The translations under genes were made by a program, and so were the position numbers. Shown piece after piece: positions 1-8,398 of a stretch of DNA of 64,000 bases (position 1 is the first letter of the stretch; each line of letters opens with the position of its first letter). The stretch spans positions 2,666,001-2,730,000 of the forward strand of contig NZ_CP087168.1 of assembly GCF_024748615.1 (NCBI RefSeq), in the 5' to 3' direction. Source of the stretch: Pseudomonas sp. B21-048. Lineage in GTDB: Bacteria; Pseudomonadota; Gammaproteobacteria; Pseudomonadales; Pseudomonadaceae. The notes under the pieces are model-generated. The model saw only the letters and a program-made list of their open reading frames with translations, did not search any database and was not told where the DNA came from.

Positions 1-2
1 TA

Positions 3-503
3 TTGGCCGCGTTCCAGAACTACAACCTGCAACCGGGGCCGCTGTTGTTCCAGACTTCGGGCGAGTTGGTCTGGACGCTGGTGGCCTCGCTGTACATCGG
101 CAACGCCATCCTGCTGGTGCTGAACCTGCCGTTGGTGGGCCTGTGGGTCAAACTCTTGCAGATCCCCCGGCCGTACCTGAACGCCGGCATTCTGGTGTTC
201 GCCACCATCGGCGTGTACGGCATGCGCCACTCGACGTTCGACTTGTTTCTGATGCTGGGCATCGGCTGGGCCGGGGTATTGATGCGGCGTTTCGATTTCC
301 CCGTCGCCCCGGTGATCGTCGGCATGCTGCTGGGCCCGATGGCGGAAAAACAACTGCGCAACGCCTTGTCCATCAGCCAGGGCGACTGGATGATATTTGT
401 CACGCAACCCATCGCGGCGTCGGTCCTGGCGCTGACGTTGTTGGTGCTGCTGGTACCGTACCTGCTGCATAAACGCGGGATCAAATTGCATGAGGATGAT
501 TGA
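3..503 (+). CDS. tctA: Tripartite tricarboxylate transporter large permease TctA, C-terminal part (5' cut by window)
   Basis: The open frame runs in from the left edge, so only the last ~166 residues are present; full TctA proteins are about 500 residues. The part seen is almost entirely hydrophobic with at least four membrane segments and the family-like stretch GMLLGPMAEKQLRNAL, followed by a short charged tail. TctA is the large inner-membrane permease that works with the small permease TctB and periplasmic binder TctC to import citrate or other carboxylates. TctB and TctC would lie upstream, outside the window. The first in-frame TTG at position 3 is not a real start. Substrate cannot be told from this fragment. 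Confidence 0.85.
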   Translation: MAAFQNYNLQPGPLLFQTSGELVWTLVASLYIGNAILLVLNLPLVGLWVKLLQIPRPYLNAGILVFATIGVYGMRHSTFDLFLMLGIGWAGVLMRRFDFPVAPVIVGMLLGPMAEKQLRNALSISQGDWMIFVTQPIAASVLALTLLVLLVPYLLHKRGIKLHEDD

Positions 504-765
504 CGGATGATTGCCTCACTCCGCAACACGATCTGTCTGCGCTATCGAAGGCTGCGTTCGGCGGTGACGCAGTCGTGAATCCGGCTGATGCGGTTCGCCT
601 GACGTACCGCAATCGTTCAGGATGACAGAGCTACATACCCCTCCTTATCACTTCATCATCTGCTTGGAACTCCCGGCCAGACACTCTCGTCATCTGCAAT
701 GAAGCACTACCGCGGGCACACCGCGGTCACTTCCTGACGTGTTCATTACGAAGGCGAGGGATGAC

Positions 766-1392
766 ATGACTACTCCAGACAACAGAACCGGACAACCGGA
801 TGCCCCTCGGGAGTCCGCAGGCTCCGAACAAGACTTTCAGCATTTAAAGGAGGAGGTAACCGACGCTATCGGCGGTGCGCGGCATCAGGCTGATGAGCAA
901 TTCGGCCAATACCGCGATACCGCAGCGGATCAGATTGAAGCATTGGCCAGAGGCGCCCAGTCAGTCGTTTCCGAGATCAGGACGAACGACACGTTCGGGA
1001 TGTCTGACTACCTGGCGGACATGGCCGACAGCATGAGCAGCCTGGCGGGAAAACTGCGCAGCAAAAGTGCCGAAGAGCTTTTGCACGATGGCGCTGATCT
1101 GGCACGCGATAATCCGGGGTTGTTCATTGTCGGCAGCATCGCGGTGGGGTTCGGTCTGTCGCGGTTCCTGAAGGCAGGCACAGCCCCCATGCCGACAACA
1201 ACCGACCGTGAGTTCGCTGCGCAGAGCAGCTCCACCACGTTCAGTGGCGATGGCTCGCAAGGGCCTTATGACACGTCGATGACTCCCGCTGACGAGGTGT
1301 CACCCGGATTGGCCACGGGCATCACCCCGTCCTCGCCATACGCCCCCGATCATCGTGGCGACGATTCCACTCATTTCACAGGAGAACGGTGA
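766..1392 (+). CDS. Membrane-associated hypothetical protein, first of a three-gene stress/envelope cluster
   Basis: A 208-residue protein. The N-terminal ~100 residues are hydrophilic, Gln/Asp/Ala-rich and probably helical; one short membrane segment (about residues 110-127, FIVGSIAVGFGLSRF) follows and a disordered Ser/Thr/Pro-rich tail ends it. This layout resembles ElaB/YqjD-type inner-membrane stress proteins, but I do not recognise the family firmly. The start is the ATG at 766, preceded by GAGG, rather than the in-frame GTG at 739. Its stop overlaps the start of the next gene (TGATG), so the three genes 766-2662 are almost certainly one transcript with translational coupling. Confidence 0.75.
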   Translation: MTTPDNRTGQPDAPRESAGSEQDFQHLKEEVTDAIGGARHQADEQFGQYRDTAADQIEALARGAQSVVSEIRTNDTFGMSDYLADMADSMSSLAGKLRSKSAEELLHDGADLARDNPGLFIVGSIAVGFGLSRFLKAGTAPMPTTTDREFAAQSSSTTFSGDGSQGPYDTSMTPADEVSPGLATGITPSSPYAPDHRGDDSTHFTGER

Positions 1393-1835
1393 TGAACAGA
1401 GACGATCCAGAACTGCAACGCACGGCCCCCGTCACACCGTCTGTCACGACGGTTGATCATGACGCTTCCGTGGTCGGTTTATTGCGGCAGTTATCTCGGG
1501 AAGTACCGGCGCTATTCACCAAGGAGCTGGCGCTGGCCAAGGCAGAACTCCAGGCCAGCCTGACGACATTGAAAGCAGGGATTGCCGGGGTTGCCGGTGG
1601 CGCCATTGTGCTGCTTGCCGGGTTCATCATTTTGCTCATGGCTATCGTCTATGCCTTGAGCCTGGTGATGGTGCCCTGGCTGGCGGCGCTGATTGTCGGC
1701 GCCGTGGTGATGGTCATCGGGTTCGTGATGTTGCAGGCAGGCAAGAAACAATTCGAGCCTTCCCACTTCAAGCCTGATCGCACCCTGGACGCGCTGAACA
1801 AAGACCAGGAAGCCCTGCGGAGGAAAGTGTCATGA
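1392..1835 (+). CDS. Phage holin family / DUF1469 membrane protein
   Basis: A ~147-residue protein. An N-terminal region containing LLRQLSREVPALFTKELALA is followed by two strong hydrophobic helices (about residues 63-87 and 92-113) and a polar C-terminus. This is the pattern of the DUF1469 / 'phage holin family' proteins (YqjE-like), which despite the name are usually chromosomal inner-membrane proteins in stress clusters. An in-frame GTG at 1389 lies one codon upstream; the ATG at 1392, with GGAG at 1381-1384, is preferred. The gene overlaps both neighbours by a few bases. Function is unknown. Confidence 0.8.
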   Translation: MNRDDPELQRTAPVTPSVTTVDHDASVVGLLRQLSREVPALFTKELALAKAELQASLTTLKAGIAGVAGGAIVLLAGFIILLMAIVYALSLVMVPWLAALIVGAVVMVIGFVMLQAGKKQFEPSHFKPDRTLDALNKDQEALRRKVS

Positions 1836-2662
1836 ACCGAGAATTCGAAACCGAAGCGGCCAAGAGCCCGGAAACCATCGAGCGTGAAATCGATGCGCAA
1901 CGGGAGAACATCGGGCATATCGTCGACGCGCTGGAGAGCAAGTTCACCCCTGGCCAAATGTTCGATCAGGCGCTGCTGCTGATGCAAAGCAATGGCTCGA
2001 CTTTCCTGACCAACCTGGGCACCAGTGTGCGCAACAACCCCGTGCCCGCGGTGCTGACCTCGGTCGGGCTGATGTGGTTGATGATGAGCCAGAATCGTCC
2101 GCCAGCGCCCAGGGAATATCGCGTCGAGCCAGAGCAGGACATCGACTGGGCCGATGACTTGGCCGAAGGGCTCACCGACGGTCTGGACAGCGCTCGTCAG
2201 CGTCTTCACGCCACCACCGATTCGCTCAAGGACAGCTATCAGGCCGTCAAGGGTAGGGCGGCGCACCTGAGCGACAGCCTGCAGGCGAAGACTGATCACT
2301 TCAGTCACGCTGTCCATGACACCCGCGATCACCTGGCGCGCAGGACTCATGAAATGGGCGACCAGTTCAGTCATCTGCTCAAGGAGCAGCCACTGATGAT
2401 GGCCGCGGTCGGTATGGCGGTGGGCGCGTTGCTAGGCGCTGCGCTACCCACCACCGCGACGGAGCGTCGCTATCTGGGCAAGACCAGCGCAAGCCTCACC
2501 GGCAAGGTCAAACAGCAGGCACGGGAAGGCTATGAGGCGGTGCGCGAAAAGGTGATGGAAACCACGCAACCCCACGGCTCAATCGCTGGAGAAACGGGCG
2601 AGATGCGCAAGCCCGCGTCCGACACTTCAGCCGATCTGTCGCGTGGGCTGGGAACTTCTTGA
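1832..2662 (+). CDS. DUF3618 domain-containing membrane protein
   Basis: A 276-residue protein. The N-terminus (SPETIEREIDAQRENIGHIV, then DALESKFTPGQMFDQAL) is the DUF3618 signature. One hydrophobic segment lies near residues 75-90, then a long amphipathic helical region (about 110-185) rich in Asp/His/Ser, then a second hydrophobic segment (LMMAAVGMAVGALLGAALP, about 188-206). The start overlaps the previous stop (ATGA). With its two partners it forms a conserved-looking trio of small inner-membrane proteins linked in pseudomonads to osmotic or general stress; that role is inference from context. Confidence 0.85.
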   Translation: MNREFETEAAKSPETIEREIDAQRENIGHIVDALESKFTPGQMFDQALLLMQSNGSTFLTNLGTSVRNNPVPAVLTSVGLMWLMMSQNRPPAPREYRVEPEQDIDWADDLAEGLTDGLDSARQRLHATTDSLKDSYQAVKGRAAHLSDSLQAKTDHFSHAVHDTRDHLARRTHEMGDQFSHLLKEQPLMMAAVGMAVGALLGAALPTTATERRYLGKTSASLTGKVKQQAREGYEAVREKVMETTQPHGSIAGETGEMRKPASDTSADLSRGLGTS

Positions 2663-2777
2663 CAGGTATCAGGGCAAGACGGGAGGTCTGATCCATAGAC
2701 GTCCCGTCGGGCCCGGTTTATCGACGCCTTGAAACAGGCTGAACTCCCGGATCAGACACGATGACGAGGTATGAATC

Positions 2778-3062
2778 ATGATTGATGAATCCACAGGCAT
2801 GATTCCAGGCGTGCGCTATGAGATCGAGAACCGGGAAAGGGTAGAACCGTTTGCCGGTTTTTTTCTCGACGGCAAGTATTACCTCACGCCCGAACTGCAA
2901 ACGGCCATCGGCTGGCTCGAAGGCAACCGTTTTATCTACGATGAGGTTGATCCCGAGGGCGAGCCGGTTTTCAAGGACCGTGTGGCCGGCACTATCAAGG
3001 ATTTGAAACTCACGTTGAGTGATGGAATGACATTGGAGATTCAGCCCATTGCTGGCACCTGA
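2778..3062 (+). CDS. Hypothetical protein, 94 residues
   Basis: A small acidic soluble protein without signal peptide or membrane segment. It contains FAGFFLDGKYYLTPELQTAI and ends in a beta-rich stretch (LKLTLSDGMTLEIQPIAGT). No family is recognised. GAGG lies about 12 bases before the ATG. It lies downstream of the DUF3618 trio in the same direction and converges on the ClpP-like gene. Codon use and an uninterrupted frame support it as real. Confidence 0.65.
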   Translation: MIDESTGMIPGVRYEIENRERVEPFAGFFLDGKYYLTPELQTAIGWLEGNRFIYDEVDPEGEPVFKDRVAGTIKDLKLTLSDGMTLEIQPIAGT

Positions 3063-3103
3063 CTCATCGGTAATGAAAAGCTCAGGGTCGTCTCGAACAG
3101 GCG

Positions 3104-3661
3104 TCAGCCGCCACTGATTTTCCAGTGTTTGACGTTATCGGCAAACACCATCTGATGCATTTCGTGAGCGATTCCGTAGGCCAGGGACTCATGCGCCGCA
3201 ATCACTTTTTCTTCCGCTGAAAGGCAATGGAAAATGTCCAGTTTGGTGTCCGCGTGGGCCGTTTCCAGGGCAAAGATTTGCACATAGCGCGCGAGGTCGT
3301 TATCCAGGCTCGAGAGGTATTCGCGCAGACGTTGATGGTCGACCGAGCTTTGGCTGAAGTACCAATTCATCGGGTGAATCAGGAACCGCGAATGGGGCGC
3401 GGTGATACGCCGGCCGGCGGCCAGGTACATGATGATGCCCATTGATTCGATGTTACCGGCATTAATCGCGCACAGCGGCACCGGCAGGGATTTAAGGAAG
3501 GTGTAGAGGGCGAAACCAAAGTTGGTACTGCCACCGCTGGTGGAAAGATTCAGCAGCAAGGAAGAGGCACCCTGGTCGATGGCGTCAAGGCAGCAATCCC
3601 TGAAGCGTTCCATCGTGCCCTGATCGATCTGGCAATGAAAGTGGACGATGTGCTCTGTCAT
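3104..3661 (-). CDS. ClpP-like serine protease-fold protein, atypical triad
   Basis: A 185-residue ClpP/crotonase-fold protein. The nucleophile region is NIESMGIIMYLAA (Ser73), the histidine lies in SRFLIHPMNW (His96), and an N-terminal STSGGSTNFGFALY matches the oxyanion-loop region of ClpP. At the place of the third catalytic residue, where ClpP has YGLVD, this protein has YGIAHE, so the usual Asp is a His. GGAGG stands 8 bases before the ATG at 3661, which is chosen over a longer in-frame start at 3736. It is a second, non-housekeeping ClpP-like protein; the true clpP is normally beside clpX, which is absent here. Activity is uncertain. Confidence 0.8.
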   Translation of the reverse strand: MTEHIVHFHCQIDQGTMERFRDCCLDAIDQGASSLLLNLSTSGGSTNFGFALYTFLKSLPVPLCAINAGNIESMGIIMYLAAGRRITAPHSRFLIHPMNWYFSQSSVDHQRLREYLSSLDNDLARYVQIFALETAHADTKLDIFHCLSAEEKVIAAHESLAYGIAHEMHQMVFADNVKHWKISGG

Positions 3662-3823
3662 CGGCGTACCTCCATAGAGGATAAATGAGCGCGCTGATGA
3701 TTCAGCGTAACTGCATTGAATAATGCCAGACCTCACCGCTCTTTTCTTTCATGAATTTGTATAAGCAGAACGCGTTTTTATACTCGTTTTAATCACCCCA
3801 TTAGTCGCCATAGCCGGAGTTTT

Positions 3824-3842
3824 CTGGAACTAATCATTCCAG
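3824..3842. promoter_or_regulatory. Interrupted palindrome upstream of the KGG gene
   Basis: CTGGAA, seven bases, then TTCCAG, about 107 bases before the KGG-protein start, in the divergent region between it and the ClpP-like gene. It could be a dimeric regulator site. No -10/-35 boxes can be assigned with confidence. Confidence 0.25.
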
Positions 3843-3948
3843 TCCGCTTGTCGCAAGAATGACGGATCAGTTCAAACTTTCAATCACAGAAAACCTCGGA
3901 ATTAGACGAACCGACAAAGGTTCGTGAGTAACAATGAGGAGAACGAAA

Positions 3949-4248
3949 ATGGCTAACACCGGAAACAAAAATCCTGGCAATTTTGCCAATGACCCTCAAA
4001 AAGCCTCCGAAGCTGGCAAAAAAGGCAGGGAGGCGGGCGGCGGAATGATGAACGATCCGCAACGTCCTTCCCAAGGCGGCCAAAAAGGTGGACAGGCCTC
4101 AGGGGGACGTCAATCCAGCGATGCCAATCGCTCCGGCAGCGAACAGGGAGGAGGCCGCTCGGGCAACTTTGCCGACGACAGGGACAAAGCGTCTGAAGCC
4201 GGCAGAAAAGGAGGAGGGCAAAACCCCAGCGGCGGGCGTAAACCCTGA
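3949..4248 (+). CDS. KGG-repeat stress-induced protein
   Basis: A 99-residue, extremely Gly/Ser/Asn/Gln-rich hydrophilic protein with no hydrophobic core. It carries three copies of the KGG/con-10 motif: NPGNFANDPQKASEAGKKG near residue 8, a central copy ending in GGQKGGQASGG, and GNFADDRDKASEAGRKGG near the end. Such proteins (GsiB/con-10/YciG type) are intrinsically disordered and accumulate under desiccation, osmotic or stationary-phase stress. The ATG at 3949 follows GAGGA. A clear terminator follows at 4267-4295. A much shorter relative is encoded at 51535-51699. Confidence 0.88.
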   Translation: MANTGNKNPGNFANDPQKASEAGKKGREAGGGMMNDPQRPSQGGQKGGQASGGRQSSDANRSGSEQGGGRSGNFADDRDKASEAGRKGGGQNPSGGRKP

Positions 4249-4266
4249 TGCCGTGTGAAATACATC

Positions 4267-4295
4267 AAGCCCCGCTTATGGCGGGGCTTGGTTTT
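4267..4295 (+). terminator. Rho-independent terminator after the KGG gene
   Basis: A perfect 9-bp stem AAGCCCCGC / GCGGGGCTT with a 5-base loop, followed by GGTTTT. It sits 19 bases after the stop codon of the KGG gene. Confidence 0.85.
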
Positions 4296-4435
4296 AAAGC
4301 GTTGATCTGACCAGCGATAGCGCGGCGCAACTATCGGTTCGAGTAATAGTGACAATCAAAAAACGCCAGTTCTGCTTTGTTGGGCAAAGGCGGAAAATCG
4401 CCTCCATCGAAGACGCTGCTCAAGGAACTGGCGCG

Positions 4436-5080
4436 ATGAAAACATTGACCCGACTGGCTGTTGTCGCCCTGCTGATGGGCGGGGTTGCTATGACTGCACC
4501 GGCCTACGCAGACGAGGCCCAATCGTGCCATTTTCTGCCCATCGTAGGCACCAGCGCCGGGCTGCAACACTCGCAAACCGTCGGTGTGCTGTACAGCGAA
4601 AACACTCTGGACAATCTGCAATACCTGGAGCGCTATCACGATGTAGCGGTGAACGGCGCGAGGGATGCACTGGATGCGCGAATTCGCGACGCTTTCATCT
4701 ACAGCTCCGACCCTGAACTGGCGATCGACTGGCTGATGAACTCGTTGCAGCGCCAGTTCCTGTCCGTGACCGTCTACGACAACCTCGATGCACTGGTGCA
4801 GGCCCATCCGGATGTGGTGGTCATGCTCGACACTCACAATCGTCTGCTGACCCAACGCAACAGCCTGGTCGAGGCGCGTTTTGCCGCGCGGTTCTACGAC
4901 GCCGACCTGCAATACATCGGCAAGGCCGAAGGCGCCATCGAAAAACAAATGCCTTCAGTCTGGGTGCACAACAAAGCAGCACCTGAGATTGCCACACAGA
5001 TCGAACGGCAACGCGACCTGCAACTGAGTGCTCTGAAGCAATTCGATGACTCGCTCAAGGCCCTCGTGAGCGCTGGCTAA
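4436..5080 (+). CDS. Exported hypothetical protein
   Basis: A 214-residue protein with a signal peptide (MKTLTRLAVVALLMGG... cleaved after about TAPAYA, residue 24), so probably periplasmic. The mature part is soluble, mostly helical and acidic, with AIDWLMNSLQRQF and a C-terminal coiled-coil-like region (IATQIERQRDLQLSALKQFDDSLKAL, shown here to about residue 208). The chosen ATG at 4436 gives the signal peptide directly; the frame is open further upstream to 4349. No family is recognised. It is followed by a lipoprotein gene in the same direction. Confidence 0.7.
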   Translation: MKTLTRLAVVALLMGGVAMTAPAYADEAQSCHFLPIVGTSAGLQHSQTVGVLYSENTLDNLQYLERYHDVAVNGARDALDARIRDAFIYSSDPELAIDWLMNSLQRQFLSVTVYDNLDALVQAHPDVVVMLDTHNRLLTQRNSLVEARFAARFYDADLQYIGKAEGAIEKQMPSVWVHNKAAPEIATQIERQRDLQLSALKQFDDSLKALVSAG

Positions 5081-5166
5081 ACACCGAAATCATAATTGCA
5101 ACGACAGCGCCTGTAACGCCGAACCGTTGCTTAACGAACCAGGATTTTATTTTCAGGACTTTACCT

Positions 5167-5508
5167 ATGCGCCCTTTATTTGTTCTTGTCATGATGTTCG
5201 CCTCCTTGCTGCTGGCCGGTTGCGCCAGCGCACCGAACGACCCGACGCAGACCTTTCAGACGAAAAAAACGCCTGCCGAGTACGCCGATTGCGTAGTGCC
5301 GAAGTTGCAGGGCAGCGCACTCAACCCGACGGTCTCGCAAACCCAGCGCAGCTACCGGATTGTGGTGCCGAGCAAAGTCGCGGCAGACAACGTTCTCGAA
5401 GCCTACAAGGCCCCGAATGGTGGCAAGGTGTTTTTGTATGAGCGCCATTTGCTGGCGTCGAACTTCATGCCTTCGAGTTTCGAACGTGCTGCGCAGGAAT
5501 GCCTGTAA
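5167..5508 (+). CDS. Small lipoprotein of unknown function
   Basis: A 113-residue protein with an N-terminal membrane helix ending in the lipobox LLLAGC, so it should be lipidated at Cys18. The mature part contains two more cysteines (Cys38 and the penultimate residue), which could form a disulfide in the periplasm. The family is not recognised. A rho-independent terminator follows. Confidence 0.75.
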   Translation: MRPLFVLVMMFASLLLAGCASAPNDPTQTFQTKKTPAEYADCVVPKLQGSALNPTVSQTQRSYRIVVPSKVAADNVLEAYKAPNGGKVFLYERHLLASNFMPSSFERAAQECL

Positions 5509-5565
5509 GCGGTAACCGCTTTCAAATTGCTCCTTTGGTTGGCCGCAACCAACCAATTATTTGTC

Positions 5566-5595
5566 CCGTGCCTCCTTCGGTCACGGTTTTTTTTT
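5566..5595 (+). terminator. Rho-independent terminator after the lipoprotein gene
   Basis: CCGTG / CACGG stem around an 11-base loop followed by nine T. It lies immediately before the end of the convergent gene at 5599. Confidence 0.75.
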
Positions 5596-5598
5596 GCC

Positions 5599-6258
5599 TC
5601 ACCCGACAGGCTCGGCCGTACAACTCATTGTCCCCGTGCCTGGTTTCTGGAAAAGGACCAGATTGCCGTTTTGCCGAAAGCTGTAATTACCCTGGTAATC
5701 GTTGCCAATGTATTGCGTTCCCGAATCACTCTGCACTTGGGTCAGGGTGATCGAGGTGTTCGCCCATTTCAGGTACACGACACCAGGCTGCGTGTTAAAG
5801 AAGGTGGCGGCCATCGGCGCATTCAACCCTGTACAACGAAAAGCCAGGGGGCCTTCGGTGAGTCGGTCTGGATCCTTGGTTCTCACTATTGCCGAGCCTT
5901 GACGTAACTGGTGCGCGCGCTCGGCATAATGTCGGATCGTGCACGCCTTGGGATCCGGCTCGGAGGCACATTGATTGCGGGATTCGATCCAGAATTGCTG
6001 GTCGATCATGACTTTGTCTGGACGCGGCTCTGAATGTTCATCGGTGAGCGCCAGGTGATAAAGACGCGTCAGCTCATTATCCATCCGCGCCAGTTGTGGG
6101 TCGCCACAGACAAGCTTTTCGACGGATGCCCTTGCCGTGGCGCAGTCGAAGCGGGTCTTGAAGATGGGTGAAGGAGAGGCCGCAATTGCACAGGAACTCG
6201 TCGCCGCGCAAACGCTGGCAGCGAGCAGACAGGTGAAAGAGGCTATAACCGTTTTCAT
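5599..6258 (-). CDS. LprI/MliC-type (lysozyme inhibitor-like) exported protein
   Basis: A 219-residue exported protein. After a signal peptide (ends near residue 27, CAIAAS), residues ~35-115 form an LprI-like (DUF1311) cysteine-rich helical domain with FDCATARASVEKLVCGDPQL and a second Cys pair around QCASEPDPKACTIRHYAE. Residues ~130-219 match the MliC C-type lysozyme inhibitor beta-barrel (FRCTGL... VYLKWANTSITLTQ... TMSCTAEP). The two-domain fusion suggests a periplasmic protein protecting peptidoglycan against lysozyme. The ATG at 6258 is preferred over an in-frame TTG at 6273. It is monocistronic, convergent with the upstream lipoprotein gene. Confidence 0.8.
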   Translation of the reverse strand: MKTVIASFTCLLAASVCAATSSCAIAASPSPIFKTRFDCATARASVEKLVCGDPQLARMDNELTRLYHLALTDEHSEPRPDKVMIDQQFWIESRNQCASEPDPKACTIRHYAERAHQLRQGSAIVRTKDPDRLTEGPLAFRCTGLNAPMAATFFNTQPGVVYLKWANTSITLTQVQSDSGTQYIGNDYQGNYSFRQNGNLVLFQKPGTGTMSCTAEPVG

Positions 6259-6435
6259 GTTGGCTTTAATCAATTCACTATCCGGTTTGCCACGGGACCT
6301 ATCGATGGGTTGAACATCGCTTAGGGTGTTTCACAGTGTAGCCTTCGGCCAGGGTTGCGCGGGTGAGATACGACTGATCACATCGCGAAGACAGGTGAGC
6401 TAGAATGCCGGATGCCTAGACCTCAAGGACGCGCG

Positions 6436-6918
6436 ATGATATTACAACACAGGCCAGTGAAGGCTGATGACGTCAAAACTGTTTGCAGCTTTCCCCTTAA
6501 CGCTCGGGAACTGTTTTATATGTTCCCGAAAGCTCAATACCCTTTGACTGAAACTCAGCTGGCTAACGCTATTACTCAACGATTCGACTCGACGGTTGTC
6601 GAGACCGAGAATAGCGTCGTCGGCTTTGCTAACTTTTATCGGGCTGAAACGGGTGGGGTTTGCTGCATCGGCAATGTCATCGTTGCTCAAGAGGCACGAG
6701 GTAAAGGGGTGGCGACCTTCATCGTGGAGACGATGACTGCTCTGGCGTTCAATCGCTATGACGCCACAGAGGTCCAGATCTCGTGTTTCAATGAAAATAC
6801 AGCAGGCTTGCTGCTTTATCCAAAATTGGGTTTCTTGCCCTTTGCCGTCGAAGAGCGAAGGTCTCTGGATAGTCGTAGATCAGCACTCATTCATATGACC
6901 CGCCGCAGAGCGGGCTGA
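6436..6918 (+). CDS. GNAT-family N-acetyltransferase
   Basis: A 160-residue single-domain GNAT protein. The acetyl-CoA pyrophosphate-binding motif is visible as IGNVIVAQEARGKGVATFIVET (Q/R-x-x-G-x-G/A form: EARGKGVA), followed by NENTAGLLLYPKLGFLPF, the usual motif B. The start at 6436 has AAGGA seven bases upstream and is preferred over the ATG at 6412. The substrate cannot be inferred. It is followed after 142 bases by a second, different GNAT gene. Confidence 0.85.
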   Translation: MILQHRPVKADDVKTVCSFPLNARELFYMFPKAQYPLTETQLANAITQRFDSTVVETENSVVGFANFYRAETGGVCCIGNVIVAQEARGKGVATFIVETMTALAFNRYDATEVQISCFNENTAGLLLYPKLGFLPFAVEERRSLDSRRSALIHMTRRRAG

Positions 6919-7060
6919 CGTTGATAGTCATCTTGAAAGCCCGGTCAACGCAGCGGCTTTCAGGTATTCAGTCGACTGCTTTGGTTCTGGTGTGTCAGTG
7001 CTGAATGGGCGGGCTTTGCAGCCTGGGAATCAAGGGATGGAATGACCGGACGCTTACAAT

Positions 7061-7579
7061 ATGATCAACATTCGTGAAGCCACTAAAGCCGATCTCAATG
7101 CTCTGCAGGAAATCGGCTGTGAGACCTACCAGGAGCATTTTTCGGCCATCTGGTCTCCCGCCGGCATGCAGGGCTTCCTCAATCAAGACTTTTCACTCAG
7201 TGCGCTCGGCAAGTCACTCGAGTCACCCGCAAGCCATTTATGGCTTATAGCCTCAGACGACAATGACAGAGTCGTAGGTTTTTCCAAAGTTAACTGGTCA
7301 GTGCCAGCGCCGTTAACTGGCGAAGTGGGGGTGGAGCTTCAAAAGATCTACTTCCTGAAATCCCAAGCAGGACGAGGATATGGGAAACAGCTTCTGCGCT
7401 TTATTTGCAACCGAGCGATAGCGCAAGGTGCGCGCTTGCTCTGGCTTGACGTGCTCAAGACCAATTCCAATGCGCGGCGCTTCTATGAGGGCTTCGGTTT
7501 TCAAGAGATCGGTGAAACCCCTTTCAAAACTGACAGGGCTGAAATTGGGATGGTTGTAATGGCATGCAAACTGTCCTGA
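7061..7579 (+). CDS. GNAT-family N-acetyltransferase
   Basis: A 172-residue GNAT protein beginning INIREATKADLNALQEIG. Motif A is visible in LQKIYFLKSQAGRGYGKQLL and motif B in TNSNARRFYEGFGFQEIGE, both close to the consensus. Substrate unknown; these genes often modify amino acids, peptides or antibiotics. It shares little identity with the upstream GNAT gene, so the pair is not a recent duplication. Confidence 0.87.
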   Translation: MINIREATKADLNALQEIGCETYQEHFSAIWSPAGMQGFLNQDFSLSALGKSLESPASHLWLIASDDNDRVVGFSKVNWSVPAPLTGEVGVELQKIYFLKSQAGRGYGKQLLRFICNRAIAQGARLLWLDVLKTNSNARRFYEGFGFQEIGETPFKTDRAEIGMVVMACKLS

Positions 7580-7669
7580 TCAGTCCGTGATAGATGCTTT
7601 CGTATAGCCCGATTGCCTTGATGGATGCTCAACCTTGGGGCGCAGGTTGGTGAGGCGGGCGGCAATCGA

Positions 7670-7996
7670 TCATCCTGCGCCCGAATGTACGACGACGCTG
7701 CTATTGAACACTAGCAATGAAGTGCAGGATTTCTCGCTCGACGCATCCCCAGCCACTTTAACTGACTGGCCCCTCTCAGCCGGTGCAAGTTCGGGGAACT
7801 CAACCAGCAGTGCCTTGTTACCGTTGGCGATGTGTTCCATCACCGCCAGGGTGATGTTTTCACGCACCGCCCCGACCGAGACGTAATACATAGCCCAGGC
7901 TTGTTCGGGTGGGCAATGGCCGATCTGCTCCTCAATCGCCTTGTAGGCTTTGTATTCGTCCGACTCCAAGTTGCATTGACAATCACCGGGGTGCAT
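7670..7996 (-). CDS. Hypothetical protein, 108 residues
   Basis: AAGGAG stands seven bases before the ATG, so translation is well supported. The protein begins with a Cys-containing stretch (MHPGDCQCNLESDEYKAYKA) and has a central amphipathic region (ENITLAVMEHIANGNKALLV). No family is recognised, and there is no signal peptide or membrane segment. The C-terminal ~30 residues are low-complexity. Confidence 0.6.
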   Translation of the reverse strand: MHPGDCQCNLESDEYKAYKAIEEQIGHCPPEQAWAMYYVSVGAVRENITLAVMEHIANGNKALLVEFPELAPAERGQSVKVAGDASSEKSCTSLLVFNSSVVVHSGAG

Positions 7997-8138
7997 GATT
8001 TTTCTCCTTCCCTAGAACCTATGTGACACCCCTTAGGGTTGCCCCGGCATCCTACGTGATTACCCATGCTCCAAATAAACGCGGCCCATTGCAGGAGATG
8101 CCCCCGTTTCGCATGAATCAACATAAAGCCGAAATGGA

Positions 8139-8339
8139 TCAGCCTCCTTTAAATTGCGAACTCACATCATACTGACGGAGCAATTCTTCAATACAGATCA
8201 ACCGCTGATCATTAAAATCAATGGGCTGGCTATCCAGCGACATAACGCTATTTGCAATGAGTGCCTCATGTTGCTCAGTCATTTTTATCAGCGTTAGCAA
8301 TTCTTTAATGTCGTTTTTGGTTTCTCTGCAAATGCCCAT
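8139..8339 (-). CDS. Small hypothetical protein, 66 residues
   Basis: Starts at the ATG at 8339, preceded by GAGGG; a GTG start at 8369 is possible. The product is a short, probably helical soluble protein (KNDIKELLTLIKMTEQHEAL... LICIEELLRQYDV). It lies 59 bases downstream of, and co-directional with, the PotF-like gene, so it may be co-transcribed. No family recognised. Confidence 0.5.
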   Translation of the reverse strand: MGICRETKNDIKELLTLIKMTEQHEALIANSVMSLDSQPIDFNDQRLICIEELLRQYDVSSQFKGG

Positions 8340-8398
8340 GGCACCCTCACATAAAATAAAGATCCCCACAGAACAACAAAGATGACAATCAAGTCAGA

